Under the pieces are notes generated by a model. It worked only from the letters and a program-made list of their open reading frames with translations, was not told the origin of the DNA and made no database searches. Made by a program: the position numbers and the translations under genes. Of a DNA stretch of 64,000 bases, positions 50,679-62,002 are shown piece after piece; within the stretch, counting starts at the first letter, position 1; each line of letters opens with the position of its first letter. Origin of the DNA: Cycas panzhihuaensis (Eukaryota; Cycadophyta). The stretch lies in NCBI GenBank assembly GCA_023213395.1, contig CM041465.1, positions 135,415,741-135,479,740 of the forward strand, read 5' to 3'.

Positions 50679-53562
50679 TGTCATGTCCCTTATAAGCACA
50701 CAATGGTTGTTACAAATGCCTCATTAAAAACTTGACTTAATTACTTAACAAGGTAAGCACCAAGTTATCTAAAATTTGAATTTATAAAAACTTGTATCAA
50801 ATATCATAATTTTAGTAGAAATTGTTGCTTATTAGATGCAATAAATTTAAGTGAATAGGGGTGCTTATGTATTTATAATAGATTTATTTTTTCCATCATA
50901 GTACAAATAATAAAACACATAAGAATATAGGTTTTCATTCTTTAAATGGGATAATATAAAAATATATGTCAAGGGGAAGAACTAATCAAATTATTATAAA
51001 AGGGTTTACTTTACAATCTTAAAGAGGAAAGTGCCCTTAATTTTGAGCACATGATATGGGTGTAGGACTACTAGTGATTTAGTCTTCACTTAAGACCCAA
51101 CTATCCCCTTTTAAAGTCTTCCTTGAAAAATATTTTAACCTTTTATAATCTTTGCACTCTCTACCATAATATCTTGAACCTTCACACTCTTTTCATCTTT
51201 CAAACTAGATCAGAGAATGCAATCCTACACATGATTCATTACTAAAGTAATCTCATCATACTACCTCAATATATTAATAATGTGTCTTATAGAATGCTAA
51301 CAATCATAACCTATGATAAGTAGTACACAAGGGACTTACTCAACTCTCATGCATAAACAACTAGATCATAAGGGACTAAGCTAAACTCTATCTTAACATA
51401 AATCCTTTACAATAATAATAACTAGAGAGGAGACTTAGCTCAATCTTATCTCAATCTATAAATTTCACCCCTATAAGATAATTCAAGGAGATTAATATAG
51501 TAGACCACTCACATGCATATATCACTAACCAATCGAGTTCTTGTATGAAATGGTAGTATAAAACGAGATAAATATAGAGGATTCACTCAACTCTAATAGG
51601 AAGTGAGGACTCATTTCACTCAAGTTTCTTCTTAGAACTAATATTTAGGGCATAGAGGACTCACTTAATATTTATACATAAGAAATAACCAATGCATAGG
51701 GGACTCAACTTAATCCTATCTGAAAATTCTTTGGACAAACATCCTTAGAAGTACTTAACCAAGCCATAACGACTTAAATAAACTAAGAATTAGACATCCA
51801 ATAGTTGAGCTTTAACCAAAATGATTTTTAGCCACCTTTCCTTAATTCTACAATAAGTTATCATAAAGAAAAATGAACTCTATCCAAAGTAATTTTCCTA
51901 TAGATAAAGAGTATGCCTGTATTCCTTTAGATCTTAGCATTTTCTATCACAATTATGGATAATTCATGAAAATTCTATCAATAGATTTTGGCATGTTCTT
52001 ACTACTATGTTACCAAAAATCAATGCCAAGGTCTAAGTTTAAGTCTTCTAAGATCTAACTATTTACTGGCTTATCCTTTAATAGAACTTGTGTTTTATAC
52101 TTTACATCAAAAGAGAAACTCCTCCAACATCCCCAAGTTAGTAAAAATCATGAATCAAAATGTTGTTTTCTCTTTTTATATCTCTAAACTATACTTCATT
52201 TTCTTCATGATTTAGTTATGCCATTAATGCCATTAAATCTAGGATAAATTATAGGATTTAATGGTTAGAGTAAGGCACATAGTGGCTACCTAAAGTAGCT
52301 CTCAGTCTTCATTATTTAAAAAATTATCAACTATCTATCACTTCTATTTTTTAAGAATGTCTCCTCATAGTGAATTTTTAGGTGGTTCCTATCTATCCAA
52401 TCATCTAGATACCTTTAATTTAATTATGCAAGACTAGTCTAACATGAATCTAAAATCAAATGATGAAGTTATGATCAAATTTATGAAATTCTACCACTTG
52501 TCCCTTTGTTCTTGCATTTTTATAAATTTTCAAGCCACTATTTAATGTCAAAAATCCATTTGTAGGTTTGTAAGCTATGTTCTTATTTGTGCCCTTTATT
52601 TTTGCATCTATATAATTAGAAGATTGAAGGAATGAATTTATTTATTTATTTGCAAAGTTATGAGCATATTCCTTTGTATTTCTTCATCTCATAATTTTAG
52701 AATTGGGTGCCTAAAGAGTTCCACTCATTGACTCACTTGTGAACTTGTGAGTAACTCTTCTTTATTTCTCTTCATTTTGTGGTTTCATAGTTAAATGTTT
52801 AAAAGGCTTCACTAACTCACCCATTCATGGAGTTATAAACTCTTCTATTTGTATCCCTTTATTTTTGTAGTTTCAAAGTTAAATGCCTAAAAGTCTTTGC
52901 TCAATGTCTTAATTGCATAATTATGAGTATTAGTGGGGCTTAACTAAAATTTTCACTTCAAGCTTTTATAACTCTTTATTTTAACATATTTTTTCAATGC
53001 TTCATCACTCATTGAATAGTTAGAAGCTTGCTCTTTCACTTAGTGATATCCTTCTTGTAATTTGTGTCTATCAACTTATGTTATTCTATCTCAAGGATGT
53101 TTATGGATTTTTGTACCTATCGTCTACCCTTATTATAACTTTTACCTCTATTCATCCCTTGCTCATATCATTTTCTCCCTCTATTTATATGCCCCTCTGA
53201 ATAACCTAGTTAACTTTTGTATTATATGATCCATAATAAAATAAATTATATCAGTGAAAGTATTAGACAGAAAATTTCCAATACCTTAAAATGCAACACA
53301 ACACAACAAACTAATTACTCTAATTATCTAAACTTGGTGCATACTCATACGTGGTAGAGCATGGAACATGATTTTTCATTACATAGGATGAATAAATATA
53401 AAATTGAATGGTGCATTCTTACACTTAGTGGAGTATGGTATGAATTTCCACCTTACATAGGGTGAATAAGTTATGAGATAAAAAGGAAATTTTTATATTA
53501 GGATAATAGATATAAGATAAAGAAAATATTTACTTTCACTCACACACACACACACATACACA

Positions 53563-53608
<46 letters not shown>

Positions 53609-53882
53609 GATAGATAGATATAAGGATCCCATCATTAATACCCTTTTCCATCATAAGAATGATCTAATCTAAAAAGTGGAATTTGTTAAAAGTGATTAGA
53701 CATAAAGGTCACAACTTCTAGATTTTACCTTTAGGAATTTTCCCTCTCATTCTATAGGGACCCAACTTTGTGTTGACTTGGCAATCTTATACTCCTATCT
53801 AACTTTGTGTTGACTTGGCCATCGTATACTCCTTACATAGGAGTATAAGATGGCCAAGTCAACATAGAGTTGGGTCCTTATA
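50679..53882 (-). repeat. 5' LTR of element E (about 3.2 kb, uninterrupted)
   Basis: Ends in GGGACATGACA (50679) on the minus strand; its start, expected TGTAAGG, reads TATAAGG-like at 53882. It aligns in order with the three pieces of the 3' LTR, so it serves as the empty-site reference for C and D. A (CA)n microsatellite (53539-53604) and an extra inverted segment (53612-53845) set it apart from the 3' LTR. Confidence 0.85.
53539..53620. repeat. (CA)n then (TAGA)n microsatellite
   Basis: CA repeats with two short interruptions, followed by three TAGA units. Confidence 0.95.
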
Positions 53883-53985
53883 GAATGAGAGGGAAAATTC
53901 TTAGAGGTAAAATCTAGAAGTTGCGACCTTTATATCATTCCTATGATGGAAAAGGGTATTAATGATAGGATCCTTATGATAAGAA
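53618..53985. repeat. Long imperfect palindrome at the E 5' LTR edge
   Basis: Left arm about 53622-53842 and right arm about 53845-53985 are inverted copies. aggatcccatcattaatacc on the left answers ggtattaatgataggatcct on the right, and further pairs include attttccctctcattctata with its complement. The left arm also has a tandem duplicate of aactttgtgttgacttggc. The right arm crosses the LTR boundary into flanking DNA, so flank and LTR edge were copied together in inverse orientation. Confidence 0.85.
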
Positions 53986-55384
53986 GGAAATTCTTGCTTT
54001 TGGAATGGCAACGACTTTGACTATATTTTTATTTATTTTAGGGAATCTTTACTTACATGGGAGAAACTTTCCTTAGAGGCTTCTTTATCTTTAAAATAAA
54101 GAAGGTTTTCATTCTTTTCTAAGAATATAGGAGAATATTTAAAGTGGGGAGAAAGGTGAGAATTAGTAAAGATGGTTTATATTATAGAGTGAAATTTGGT
54201 GGAGATTTATTAATGTATGGTACTCACATTTACATTATTGATATTCCTTATACTAACTATATTAGAATCCATGTTGTTGGTAAGGATTTAATATTATTAT
54301 AGATGGAGGTCTTCTTAATAGGTATTATGAACATATAGATTACTCTTATGCTTAATATGCAATAACTTCTTCCATCTTGAGAAATTATATGTTGTGTATC
54401 ATATAATAATGATTTAATCTAAGACTCTACATCAATATTGTATATTGATGACTTGGTATGGGACCATGTATCAATAATTTATATCAATGACCTAATTTAG
54501 AACCATACATCAGTAATTTTATTTAAGACCATATGTATGAGCTACTACTAGTATTAGTCCTAATATATTTTCATGGTAAAAAACAAAAAAAAATAGTGTG
54601 ATACCATTAAATGAGCCTTGTATATTTTAAATTGAGCCATAGTTTAATTGACAGTAGTAAGCCAATGGTTTTAAGATGTTAAATTAGGAATTGGTCATGA
54701 GTGAAAAGTCAAAAGAAAGTATTTTAACATTCATGTTATATGCCTTGACTTCAGGTCACATCCTTATATGGAATTTCTAAATGGTTAGTGGGTGTATACC
54801 TCTAAGAAATTCAACTTTTTCCACCTAAAGATAACTACACTCTATTTTAATCTTATTTAAGTATTCAACAAAAACTATAAAACAAATATCATGCTTATAT
54901 TATATATGTAGAAATTTGTGCTTGAGTTATGTATTTAAAATCCCATTATGAGGAGTTAAGTATATGCACACAAGTACCATGTAGTATGTTTTATATTTTT
55001 AGATCCTCAAATTATTACCATAGTGTATAGCTTGATAGTCCCATGGTTCACTATGTATTCTTATTATTATTTCTATTTTGGTGATTGAGTCGAGATAGTC
55101 TTGATAAAGTCATATCATTAGGGTAAAAAAAGGATGAAAATTTTATTTATCATTTTGAAATATTTGGCTTATGGGGTTATCATAAGCTTCTATTATAACA
55201 ACTTTGATTATCATATCTTTTATTTAGCATACTCTATAATCCTACCTTTGTGATGTATTTTTAGAATAACATGAGTCTTCTCTAGTTTGGAATGGCTACA
55301 CATTTTGTTGATTTTAGTAGCTTTTGGCTTGTTTTCTATACCATCTCTAGTAGTGGATATCATAATTTTGCCTATTTTTCATAG
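53986..55384. other. Flanking DNA between E and J, no gene found
   Basis: AT-rich. A plus-strand reading at about 54145-54320 with KVGRKVRISKDGLYYRVKF is open for about 55 codons but matches nothing I recognise. Three copies of a short atgacctaat/accatgtatcaat phrase occur near 54420-54540. The last bases before J, catag (55380-55384), would be its target duplicate. Confidence 0.4.
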
Positions 55385-57944
55385 TGGACGCGCGTCTACG
55401 GGATAGCTACCTAACTAATAGGTGTGGCGAGAGTGGGTGGTGATATGACTAAAGTAAAGACCTATGAGGAAAGTAATTACCACACAGAGTGCCCCGTGCG
55501 CCAGAGCGCGAGTTTGGGATCTGCAATGGAATATGGCTACTAACGAGTGATCCTCCACCACTTCGAACAAAGGGTGAATATGCATAGGGCAAACCTGGGT
55601 TGACCTAGGGACATGACCCTCCCACCCTTGGGTGGCCGGAAGGGGAAGGAGAAGATCAAAGGAAAATAGATCAAGAGTGTGCCTAAACAAGCTAGCCGAG
55701 TATGCGAGCAACGCGGGAGGTAAGAGGCTTGTGTGGTTAAAGAGAAAAGGAAAGGTAGAGAGGGGGGTTCCTATAGCCTTTCCTATGGGTAGCAAAGATG
55801 TGTATAACAAAACAAATAAAACATAACCACATACAAGACCAAATTTCCCTTTTATTTTCCAATGTGTTAATTACTAAAGGAGAAATCAAAAGGAAAAAGG
55901 GTAGCAGGGTAGAGTAAGATGTGCACCTGGACTGAGGGCGTGCGTGACGAAGGCCTTCTCATGGGGCACCAAGCTACTCCACGCGACGTGTTGGATGCAG
56001 GATATTGCGGCGGATTGAAAAGGGGGGCTCCCTTACCTTCCCCGGAAAGATACCAAATACGATGCCAAGGAAAGAAAGGAAACAAATGCTAATAAATAGA
56101 GAAGTACGAAAGTACGATATACATGAGGGCACTTACCGGCAATGGAGCTAATGAATAATATCCTCCACGCTCCCCAAGTACCTGCAAGCAATGGAAACCT
56201 CTCCTTCCCCAAAGGAAGGATACTAACATGTAATACAAGATCTTAACAATATACGTCTAAATAGCACAAATATGAATCTAAGTACACATGTGTTAGTATC
56301 AATCCAATGATGAAAGCACACAAAAGAGAGTAACCAACGCAAGGGTAAATGACCGGTAAGTCTCAGAGTGGCCCACCTCCCGCAAATGACGCCCTAACCT
56401 CCCCCAAAGAGCCACAAGGCAGCGAGGGCAAGGCCAAGAGGGACGGCTGAAAATGACAACAAGGAGGCAAAGAGGAGCCAAGAAACGCCTATGGCAAAAC
56501 GGGATGCTATGAAGAGCAAACCAGGCAGCTGGGAAGAAAGTTGGGCAAAGACTAGCGGTTGGGACTTATGAATGTTGCCCAAACTTGAATAAAAGCCCTC
56601 AAATCAGTGCTGCAACTTGTGACAGCGTTAATTTTAGTGGCTGAAAGAGGGCCAACAAGCCCTTGTTTGTGTGCCAAGGACAGCACGAGGCGAGAGGGAA
56701 GCTTTGGGAGGCTTAGAGCCGCTTAGGGAGCGTGGAAAGTGGTACGAAATCCACCCAGCTCCTTCCCAAAGCCTATGCCAACCCTCAACGCTACTGCCTT
56801 GAGTAGCAAACGCAGGCAAGAGGCATAAAGACAGTGGCAAAATAGCCCACTAAAAGGAAAAGAACCAAACTCACAAGGACAAGCAAGGAGCAAGCAAGAT
56901 GGAGCATTAATATCACAAGGAAAGCAATGTAAATCAAGAAATACCTGAATGAGGGAGGCAAGGGACTTGCCTCAGCCAAGGGGTAGCGAAGAGGGACTGA
57001 GAAATTAGCCTAGATCTAGAGTGCAGTAGGTTTGGGACCCTGCTAAGAAGGTTAGAAGGGAAACGCCTGCACTTAGGGCACTTGAGGACTGCGTGGGCAA
57101 AGATCAACTAGAACCTCTCCAAGGTGCATGAGGGGTTGGGAGAATGTCCTAGCCACACCAAAGGAGAGTAGGGCATTGTAGGAGGGGCACAGGTCCTGTG
57201 ATAGCAGCAGAGCAGTAGAGAAGAGCAGAGCGCAGTCGTGTTTCCTTGAGGAGCAATTTAAGAATGAGCTAAAAAGTTCCAAAATTGAGTAATTCATGCC
57301 TTAAATAGCCAACCTAAACCCTAAAGCGAGCGATTAGGGTGCGACTAGGAGAGAGTCAAGTCACGAGCCACGTGGCAGTTTCGCAATAACGAAATTACCA
57401 CGACAGATTTTAAAAAATAAAATAGAACAATGCATCAAGAACTCCATGGTATCTGCGAATATTCGGCCATCACGAAAATTCCAGCGATACGAGCCCAAAG
57501 GCAAAAATAGGCCCTACCGGCCACCAGTGGCGAGATGACAAAAAGGGCCAATGAGGGGCTGAGACACCTACCCGGGGGCAAACAAGCCAACAAATGGGTC
57601 TAATAGAGTAAAAATAGGGCTCGAATAGAGTGGCAAGTCGACCAAAAGATGACAGGTCATCACACGGGTGGAAGTGGCACAAACCTAATGGATCTTAAAG
57701 TAAGGGGGGCAGATGTGGGAAGTGAAGTGGCCACTAGGGTGCCACACTCGCTGGGAGTGTGCCCCTGCTATAATCGTCATAGGCTAAAATAAGTGTGGAC
57801 GATGATAAAGTCACCCACAAAGCCACACACACATGCAGACATGCAAGCAAACACTCATCAAGTGAAACTGGTGATAAGGTGAGAAACATACCTGCACTTA
57901 CCTGAGTCGGTGATTCCTTATCCATTCCCGGGAGCCGGGAAACA
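55385..57944 (-). repeat. 3' LTR of element J (2560 bp)
   Basis: TG...CA on the minus strand: starts TGTTTCCCGGCTCCCGGG at 57944, ends at 55385. Aligned along its whole length with the element I LTR (6942-9725), which fixes both ends. Several ORFs of 60-130 codons on the minus strand are not shared with I and are not called. Confidence 0.9.
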
Positions 57945-57957
57945 CTGCCCCCTTGGC
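57945..57957 (-). promoter_or_regulatory. Polypurine tract of element J
   Basis: Minus strand reads CCAAGGGGGCAG immediately upstream of the LTR start. Confidence 0.7.
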
Positions 57958-58347
57958 AGCAGAGCCTCGCCGCTTAGAAGCTCGGCGTGATGGCGAATGC
58001 TGGCAACACAACTATCAGTAGCACATGTGTATATAGATATATCAATCAAGATCATAACAATAGGCAAGGGTGCCAGCAAGTGTCATGGCGGAATGCGCGG
58101 ATACGAAAGCAGTGGTGGAGACAACATAGGGGCTGCCTATGAGCCACCTGAGAACTGACTGAAAAAATGAGACAGGTGAGGGGGCTGCCCCCAAAGGAGA
58201 GCATGCATAATCAAGTAAAGAGCAAAGAGAGAGTACCATAGTTTTACCTCATTAGTAACCAGGTTTCAGAGGTGCGAACGGATTGCAAAACAAAGTGAGA
58301 TGACCTGGGGCTTGGGCATGGAGGGCTGCACAAGCACGAGGGATGGC

Positions 58348-58872
58348 TCAGAAGAGAGGAAGGCAACGCTCAAGGATGAGGCGAACGAGACTATCTGCCT
58401 CAACGTTGAGGGCCCAAGGGATATGTTGGATATCAACAGAAAAAAAGTGAGCCAGGAGAGATCTGGCAGCAGAAGCAAGAGTCCTCAAGTGAGGGCATCG
58501 CACCTGGTAAACTTGGGTGAGCTGAGATACCACAACTTGAGAGTCGCAAAGCAAAACGATAGGTCCGCGATAGAAACAGAGAGCATCGGTAAGGGCTTCA
58601 ATAACAGCTATATATTCAGCTTCATTATTGGTAGCCTCTGGGATGAAGATCCCAGAGAGGAGGAGATCATATCCAGAAGGGCTGCGAAGAATCCATGTAG
58701 CGGCAGAAGGTCCGGGATTACCACGGCTTCCGCCACTCCAGAAGATGTGATGCACATGTGACATGTAATCCAAGTAGTCAATGGGCGATGAAAGCAACAC
58801 TCGAAAAGTAAGCAAAAGGTGGCCATGAAGGGTAGGAGGACCTAGCAATGAGGTTACCCAGGGCGAGAGCAA
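58348..58872 (-). pseudogene. Archaeal/plant-type RNase H domain, separate from pol
   Basis: RNase H cuts the RNA strand of RNA/DNA hybrids. In the 174-codon open stretch, residues 43-56 read IFWSGGSRGNPGPS, 81-90 TNNEAEYIAV, 109-117 CDSQVVVSQ, and 149-163 QHIPWALNVEADSLV. SRGNPGP, NNEAEY, DSQ-V and NxxAD are hallmarks of type-1 RNases H of the archaeal/plant-transposon group, and differ from the gypsy RNase H in pol. Glu86, Asp110 and Asp160 are kept; the first catalytic Asp of the usual F-x-D-G is Ser46. The first in-frame Met near the domain is residue 37, and a stop lies just upstream of codon 1, so the start is unknown. The unit is on the element's sense strand between the antisense gene and the 3' LTR. 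Confidence 0.85.
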
Positions 58873-58881
58873 GCAATCCGA

Positions 58882-59241
58882 TCACCGGTAGAGAGTGGTC
58901 GGAAGGAAAAGCCTCCTGGGGCACCAAAAGGTCGCTTTGGAAAGTGAAACATGCCCCCAAGCGGGGGAGCATTCCTTTTGGGGACCCCAAGAGCGCGAAA
59001 GGGCCGTGGAAACGAGTCCAGGGCTACAAAATGAGCCAAACGAGTATAAACTCGGGCAGGCACAGGAGTAACACGTAAAACGATGCAGAAGGGCCCTGGC
59101 AAAAGCGCGATAATGAGGCACCATAAATGCCCTTGCAAAGGAGGCGGTGAAGGGCCTCAAGACAAAGACAATTGGTGACAGGGCCAGAAGGCAAAGGTGA
59201 TCAGGATAACGGGATGGTCTCAACGACTGTTGCGAGACCAA
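58882..59241 (-). other. Overlapping open frames upstream of the RNase H
   Basis: A 119-codon frame here is in the same phase as the RNase H frame, separated by one stop at 58882. No domain is seen; it may be the lost N-terminal extension of the RNase H protein or chance in GC-rich sequence. Confidence 0.3.
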
Positions 59242-59273
59242 AAACGGAGGAAGTGCCCGTTGGGCCCCCCGCC

Positions 59274-59280
59274 TATATAA
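59274..59280 (+). promoter_or_regulatory. TATA box of the antisense PMD gene
   Basis: TATATAA flanked by GC-rich sequence (ccgcc upstream, gg downstream). It lies 167 bases before the proposed ATG at 59441, giving a plausible start site about 30 bases downstream and a leader of about 130 bases. Confidence 0.6.
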
Positions 59281-59446
59281 GGAAATTAACGGGAAAATGG
59301 ATTCATTTTCACCGGCTCTCGTACGAAACCAGAGCCATTTCCTTATGCAGCGGAGTGCCGCCCAACTTTAGAGGCACGCAGAGAGAGATCAGACCATTAG
59401 ATCGGAGGGCGGAGAGAGCCAGCGTGACCAACCGGGCGACATGGCG

Positions 59447-59919
59447 GTAACGAGACCAGATCCAGTGAGTGGATATCACTAAACCTAGCCTATCTCGAAG
59501 TTCAAAGTTTATTGGTTTTTTAAGGTTTTTGCATGGTTTTAGTACCCCTTATAGGCAACCAGAGGCCTCTCGGAGTCCGAACCGGATCCAGAAAGAGGTG
59601 GGGACCTGGGCATTAGGGAGCCCTGGTCCCGGTGGGCCCCACGGGGTCCACCAGAAAAAAATTTAGGTTTTTCGGGGCAGAATTCGTACCGTGGTAATAA
59701 TCGCAGTGCCACTATCATTATCACAGGACCCACGATCACCGTGGGACCCATGCCAAACTTAGCGGTACCACTAAGTTTGGCACCTGCACGGGCGTAAAGG
59801 CGTAAAAATGCACATGAGGGCCAGAAGAGCCCCAAATCTTAGGCAGGGAGAGATCTGAGAGAGAGAGGGATAGTAGTAACTAACATGAGACTAACTTGAG
59901 TCATTTTTGGTGTGAACAG
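59447..59919 (+). other. Intron 1 of the antisense PMD gene
   Basis: Donor gcg|gtaacg at 59447 and acceptor tttttggtgtgaacag|gct ending at 59919. It falls between codons (phase 0): ATG GCG joins GCT ATC. The donor is plausible but not unique; the start of conserved coding right after the acceptor is the stronger evidence. Confidence 0.5.
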
Positions 59920-61113
59920 GCTATCATCATAGTGGATAACCGTGAGAACGTAGGTATGGCTATGCTGAGCTACATGGAGATGGCGTCGCAGGAGGATAGG
60001 GAGATCCTAGAGAGGTGTGGCCTATACAAGGCCCTCAAGACACCTCAATACACATCGGATCAGAGATTGTTGGTTGATATAGTGTTCCATTGAGACAGGA
60101 GGAGACATGTGTTCCACCTACCACAAGTAGGTGATGTGACGGTCATGCCGAGAGATATCTAGCGGATACTGGGAGTTTCGGCAATAGGGAGGCTGGTGAG
60201 ACTAGGGACGCTGCCTAGCACTAAGGCAGCGTACAGGGAGGTAGCCATGTTCTACATAGGAGCTGACAGATGGGATCCCCCCTCCAGATAGTACTGATGT
60301 CAGGGATTCCTCGAGTGAGGAAACTAGTTATATTATACATTCTGTTCCAGATTTCTCGGGAACAGAACTATAGGGAGGTACCAGGCGGGTGGATGGATGC
60401 AGTTCGCCACTGCGAAGCCGACGAGAGGATGGGCTGGGTGGCCCTGATAGCGGCGAACCTCATCGCCCAGTTGGATACTATCAGGATGACCGGCAGAGGT
60501 GGATTATCGTATAGCACACTATTACAGTGTTGGTTCTTCGATCACTTCGCAGCGGGCACCCGGGGACTACACCCCATCACAGAGCGGGCCCCGATGGTCC
60601 ACATGTGACAGACGAGACTGAGGGGGATAGAGGACAGGGCCCATGTCCGGCGATTAGTGGAGGCTACGTCATTAGACCTCCTCACCCTCCCAGACTACAT
60701 AGTAGAGCCCTACAGGACGGTGAGGTGGGATAGTGACGGCAAGGCGGGCGGAGCAGGAGTACCCGCATGTGATGATAGTGGAGACGATGGGGATGATGGA
60801 GACGATGGGGCCAGCCCGTCATGACCTGCAGGGGAGGCAGGTCCCTCAGGGACAGCAGGAGACGCAGAGGATCCATCCGGAGCTGCTGGAGGAGAGGCAG
60901 GACTGTCTGGAGCACAGGGCGAGGTCAGGGGACCCATGACCAGGGCTCGCAGGCTACGGATCGTGATGGGATCCGGAGGGACGAGAGATAGGTCCACCCC
61001 CGCGAGGAGAGAGACCTAGGTAGAGGAGGTGCTAGAGGACGAGGCATCCGTAGCTGGCAGAGAGCCAGGAGGGGAGGATGCCGCGCGACTAGAGGAGCCA
61101 GCAGCCACAACAG

Positions 61114-61224
61114 GTAAGACCTAACCCTTTCTAGAGTTGTTTGGCATCCAGATAGATGTTTGGTTTGATTTGATCATTGTATATGGTGAGATGTAAACTG
61201 ACACACGGCATGTTGTATTGGCAG
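61114..61224 (+). other. Intron 2 of the antisense PMD gene
   Basis: Donor acaacag|gtaaga and acceptor gttgtattggcag|gtgcag are near consensus, and the 111-bp interior is T-rich against GC-rich flanks. Splicing keeps the frame (codon G|GT). Confidence 0.75.
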
Positions 61225-61823
61225 GTGCAGCAGAGATCTAAAGATTGGTAGAGGCTGTGGTGAGGGAGATATTCCCTCAGGTGTACGTAGAGGGGCAACC
61301 GCCCATCCAGGCAGGTGATGAGCCTAGAGCGACAGGTGCCCACAGAGAGGCATTTACCTCGTTAGTGAGGGCGAGGGACATATGGACTGCGGAGTCCTGA
61401 GAGCACACGACATCCTAAGGATGACTGCAGCAGGAGAGAGATAATGCGAGATGTGAGAGAGATAAGCTACGCAGACGGGTATAGGCCCTAGAGGCACAGG
61501 GCAGAGCAGGTGGAGATGCCGAGAGCAGAACCCAGCTAGCAGTCATCACAGAGCGTCTCAGGGTGACAAAGGAAGCACTCTAAGGAGAGAGGGATCGTAT
61601 CCAGGCCAGATACGATCAGTTGGTAGCACAGATGGTATCGAGATTGAGCCGGAGCAGGACGTATACCCACACGGCGGCGACGACCCTGAGATGGCCGAGG
61701 GATGAGGACAGCGAGGCAAGCAGCTCGCGGAGGCCCAGGAGAAGCCTCAGAGGCATGTGGTTCCCAGGAGAGGGATCACAAAGACTAGGAGATGGCACCC
61801 CAGGAGCGGGGCAACAGCAGTAG

Positions 61824-61957
61824 GATATGTACATATGGTTTTGACAGGGGAAAGCACGGGCCTCCAGGGGGTCATATAGGATCATATGATTATACCCCCC
61901 CCCCCCCCCCCTACAAGGACACTGGCTTCCTAGATGTATACTGTGACACGATTTTTG

Positions 61958-62002
<45 letters not shown>

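Larger units (their letters stand above)
18100..53882 (-). mobile_element. Element E: old Ty3/gypsy chromovirus (Tekay/Del type) split by five insertions
   Basis: With later insertions removed, the minus-strand order is: 5' LTR (53882-50679), PBS, gag (from about 50300, continuing 46099-44950), protease, RT, RNase H, integrase (to 42083, resuming at 33790), chromodomain, PPT (33373-33358), 3' LTR (33357 to about 18100). The reconstructed element is about 11.5 kb with 3.0-3.2-kb LTRs. Chromodomain, initiator-Met PBS and long LTRs fit the Tekay/Del chromovirus clade. Elements C and D lie in the 3' LTR, F (with G inside) in integrase, H in gag. Every protein domain has stops. The left end is not exact because the last 70 bp of the 3' LTR do not align well. 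Confidence 0.85.
59441..61823 (+). pseudogene. Antisense plant-mobile-domain (PMD) gene of element J, spliced, broken
   Basis: PMD proteins are a plant family shared between host genes (MAIL/MAIN type) and transposons; in retroelements their role is unclear. Model: exon 1 is short, with the ATG at 59441 in the context gacATGGCG; intron 59447-59919; exon 2 59920-61113; intron 61114-61224; exon 3 61225-61823. Exon 2 shows RCGLYKAL, RLLVDIVFH, a stop, DRRRHVFHLPQVGDVTVM, RILGVSAIGRLVRLG, later MGWVALIAANLIAQLD and LLQCWFFDHF, resembling the PMD core. An acidic Gly/Asp/Ser-rich tail follows (SGDDGDDGDDG near 60770). Exon 3 has a coiled-coil-like stretch (TERLRVTKEAL, RIQARYDQLVAQMV) and ends GAGQQQ-stop. 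At least eight in-frame stops, most at probable Gln or Trp codons, and a frameshift near 60290 make it a pseudogene. Confidence 0.7.

Noticed and set aside
55415-57700. Several minus-strand ORFs of 60-131 codons in the J LTR
   Set aside because: Not conserved in the homologous LTR of I; low complexity and no domain.
58300-58761. 153-codon plus-strand ORF
   Set aside because: Lies opposite the RNase H domain; no motif of its own.
59441-61823. PMD gene as an independent host gene
   Set aside because: It lies between the pol end and the PPT/LTR of J in the place where antisense ORFs of related elements occur, so it is taken as part of the element.
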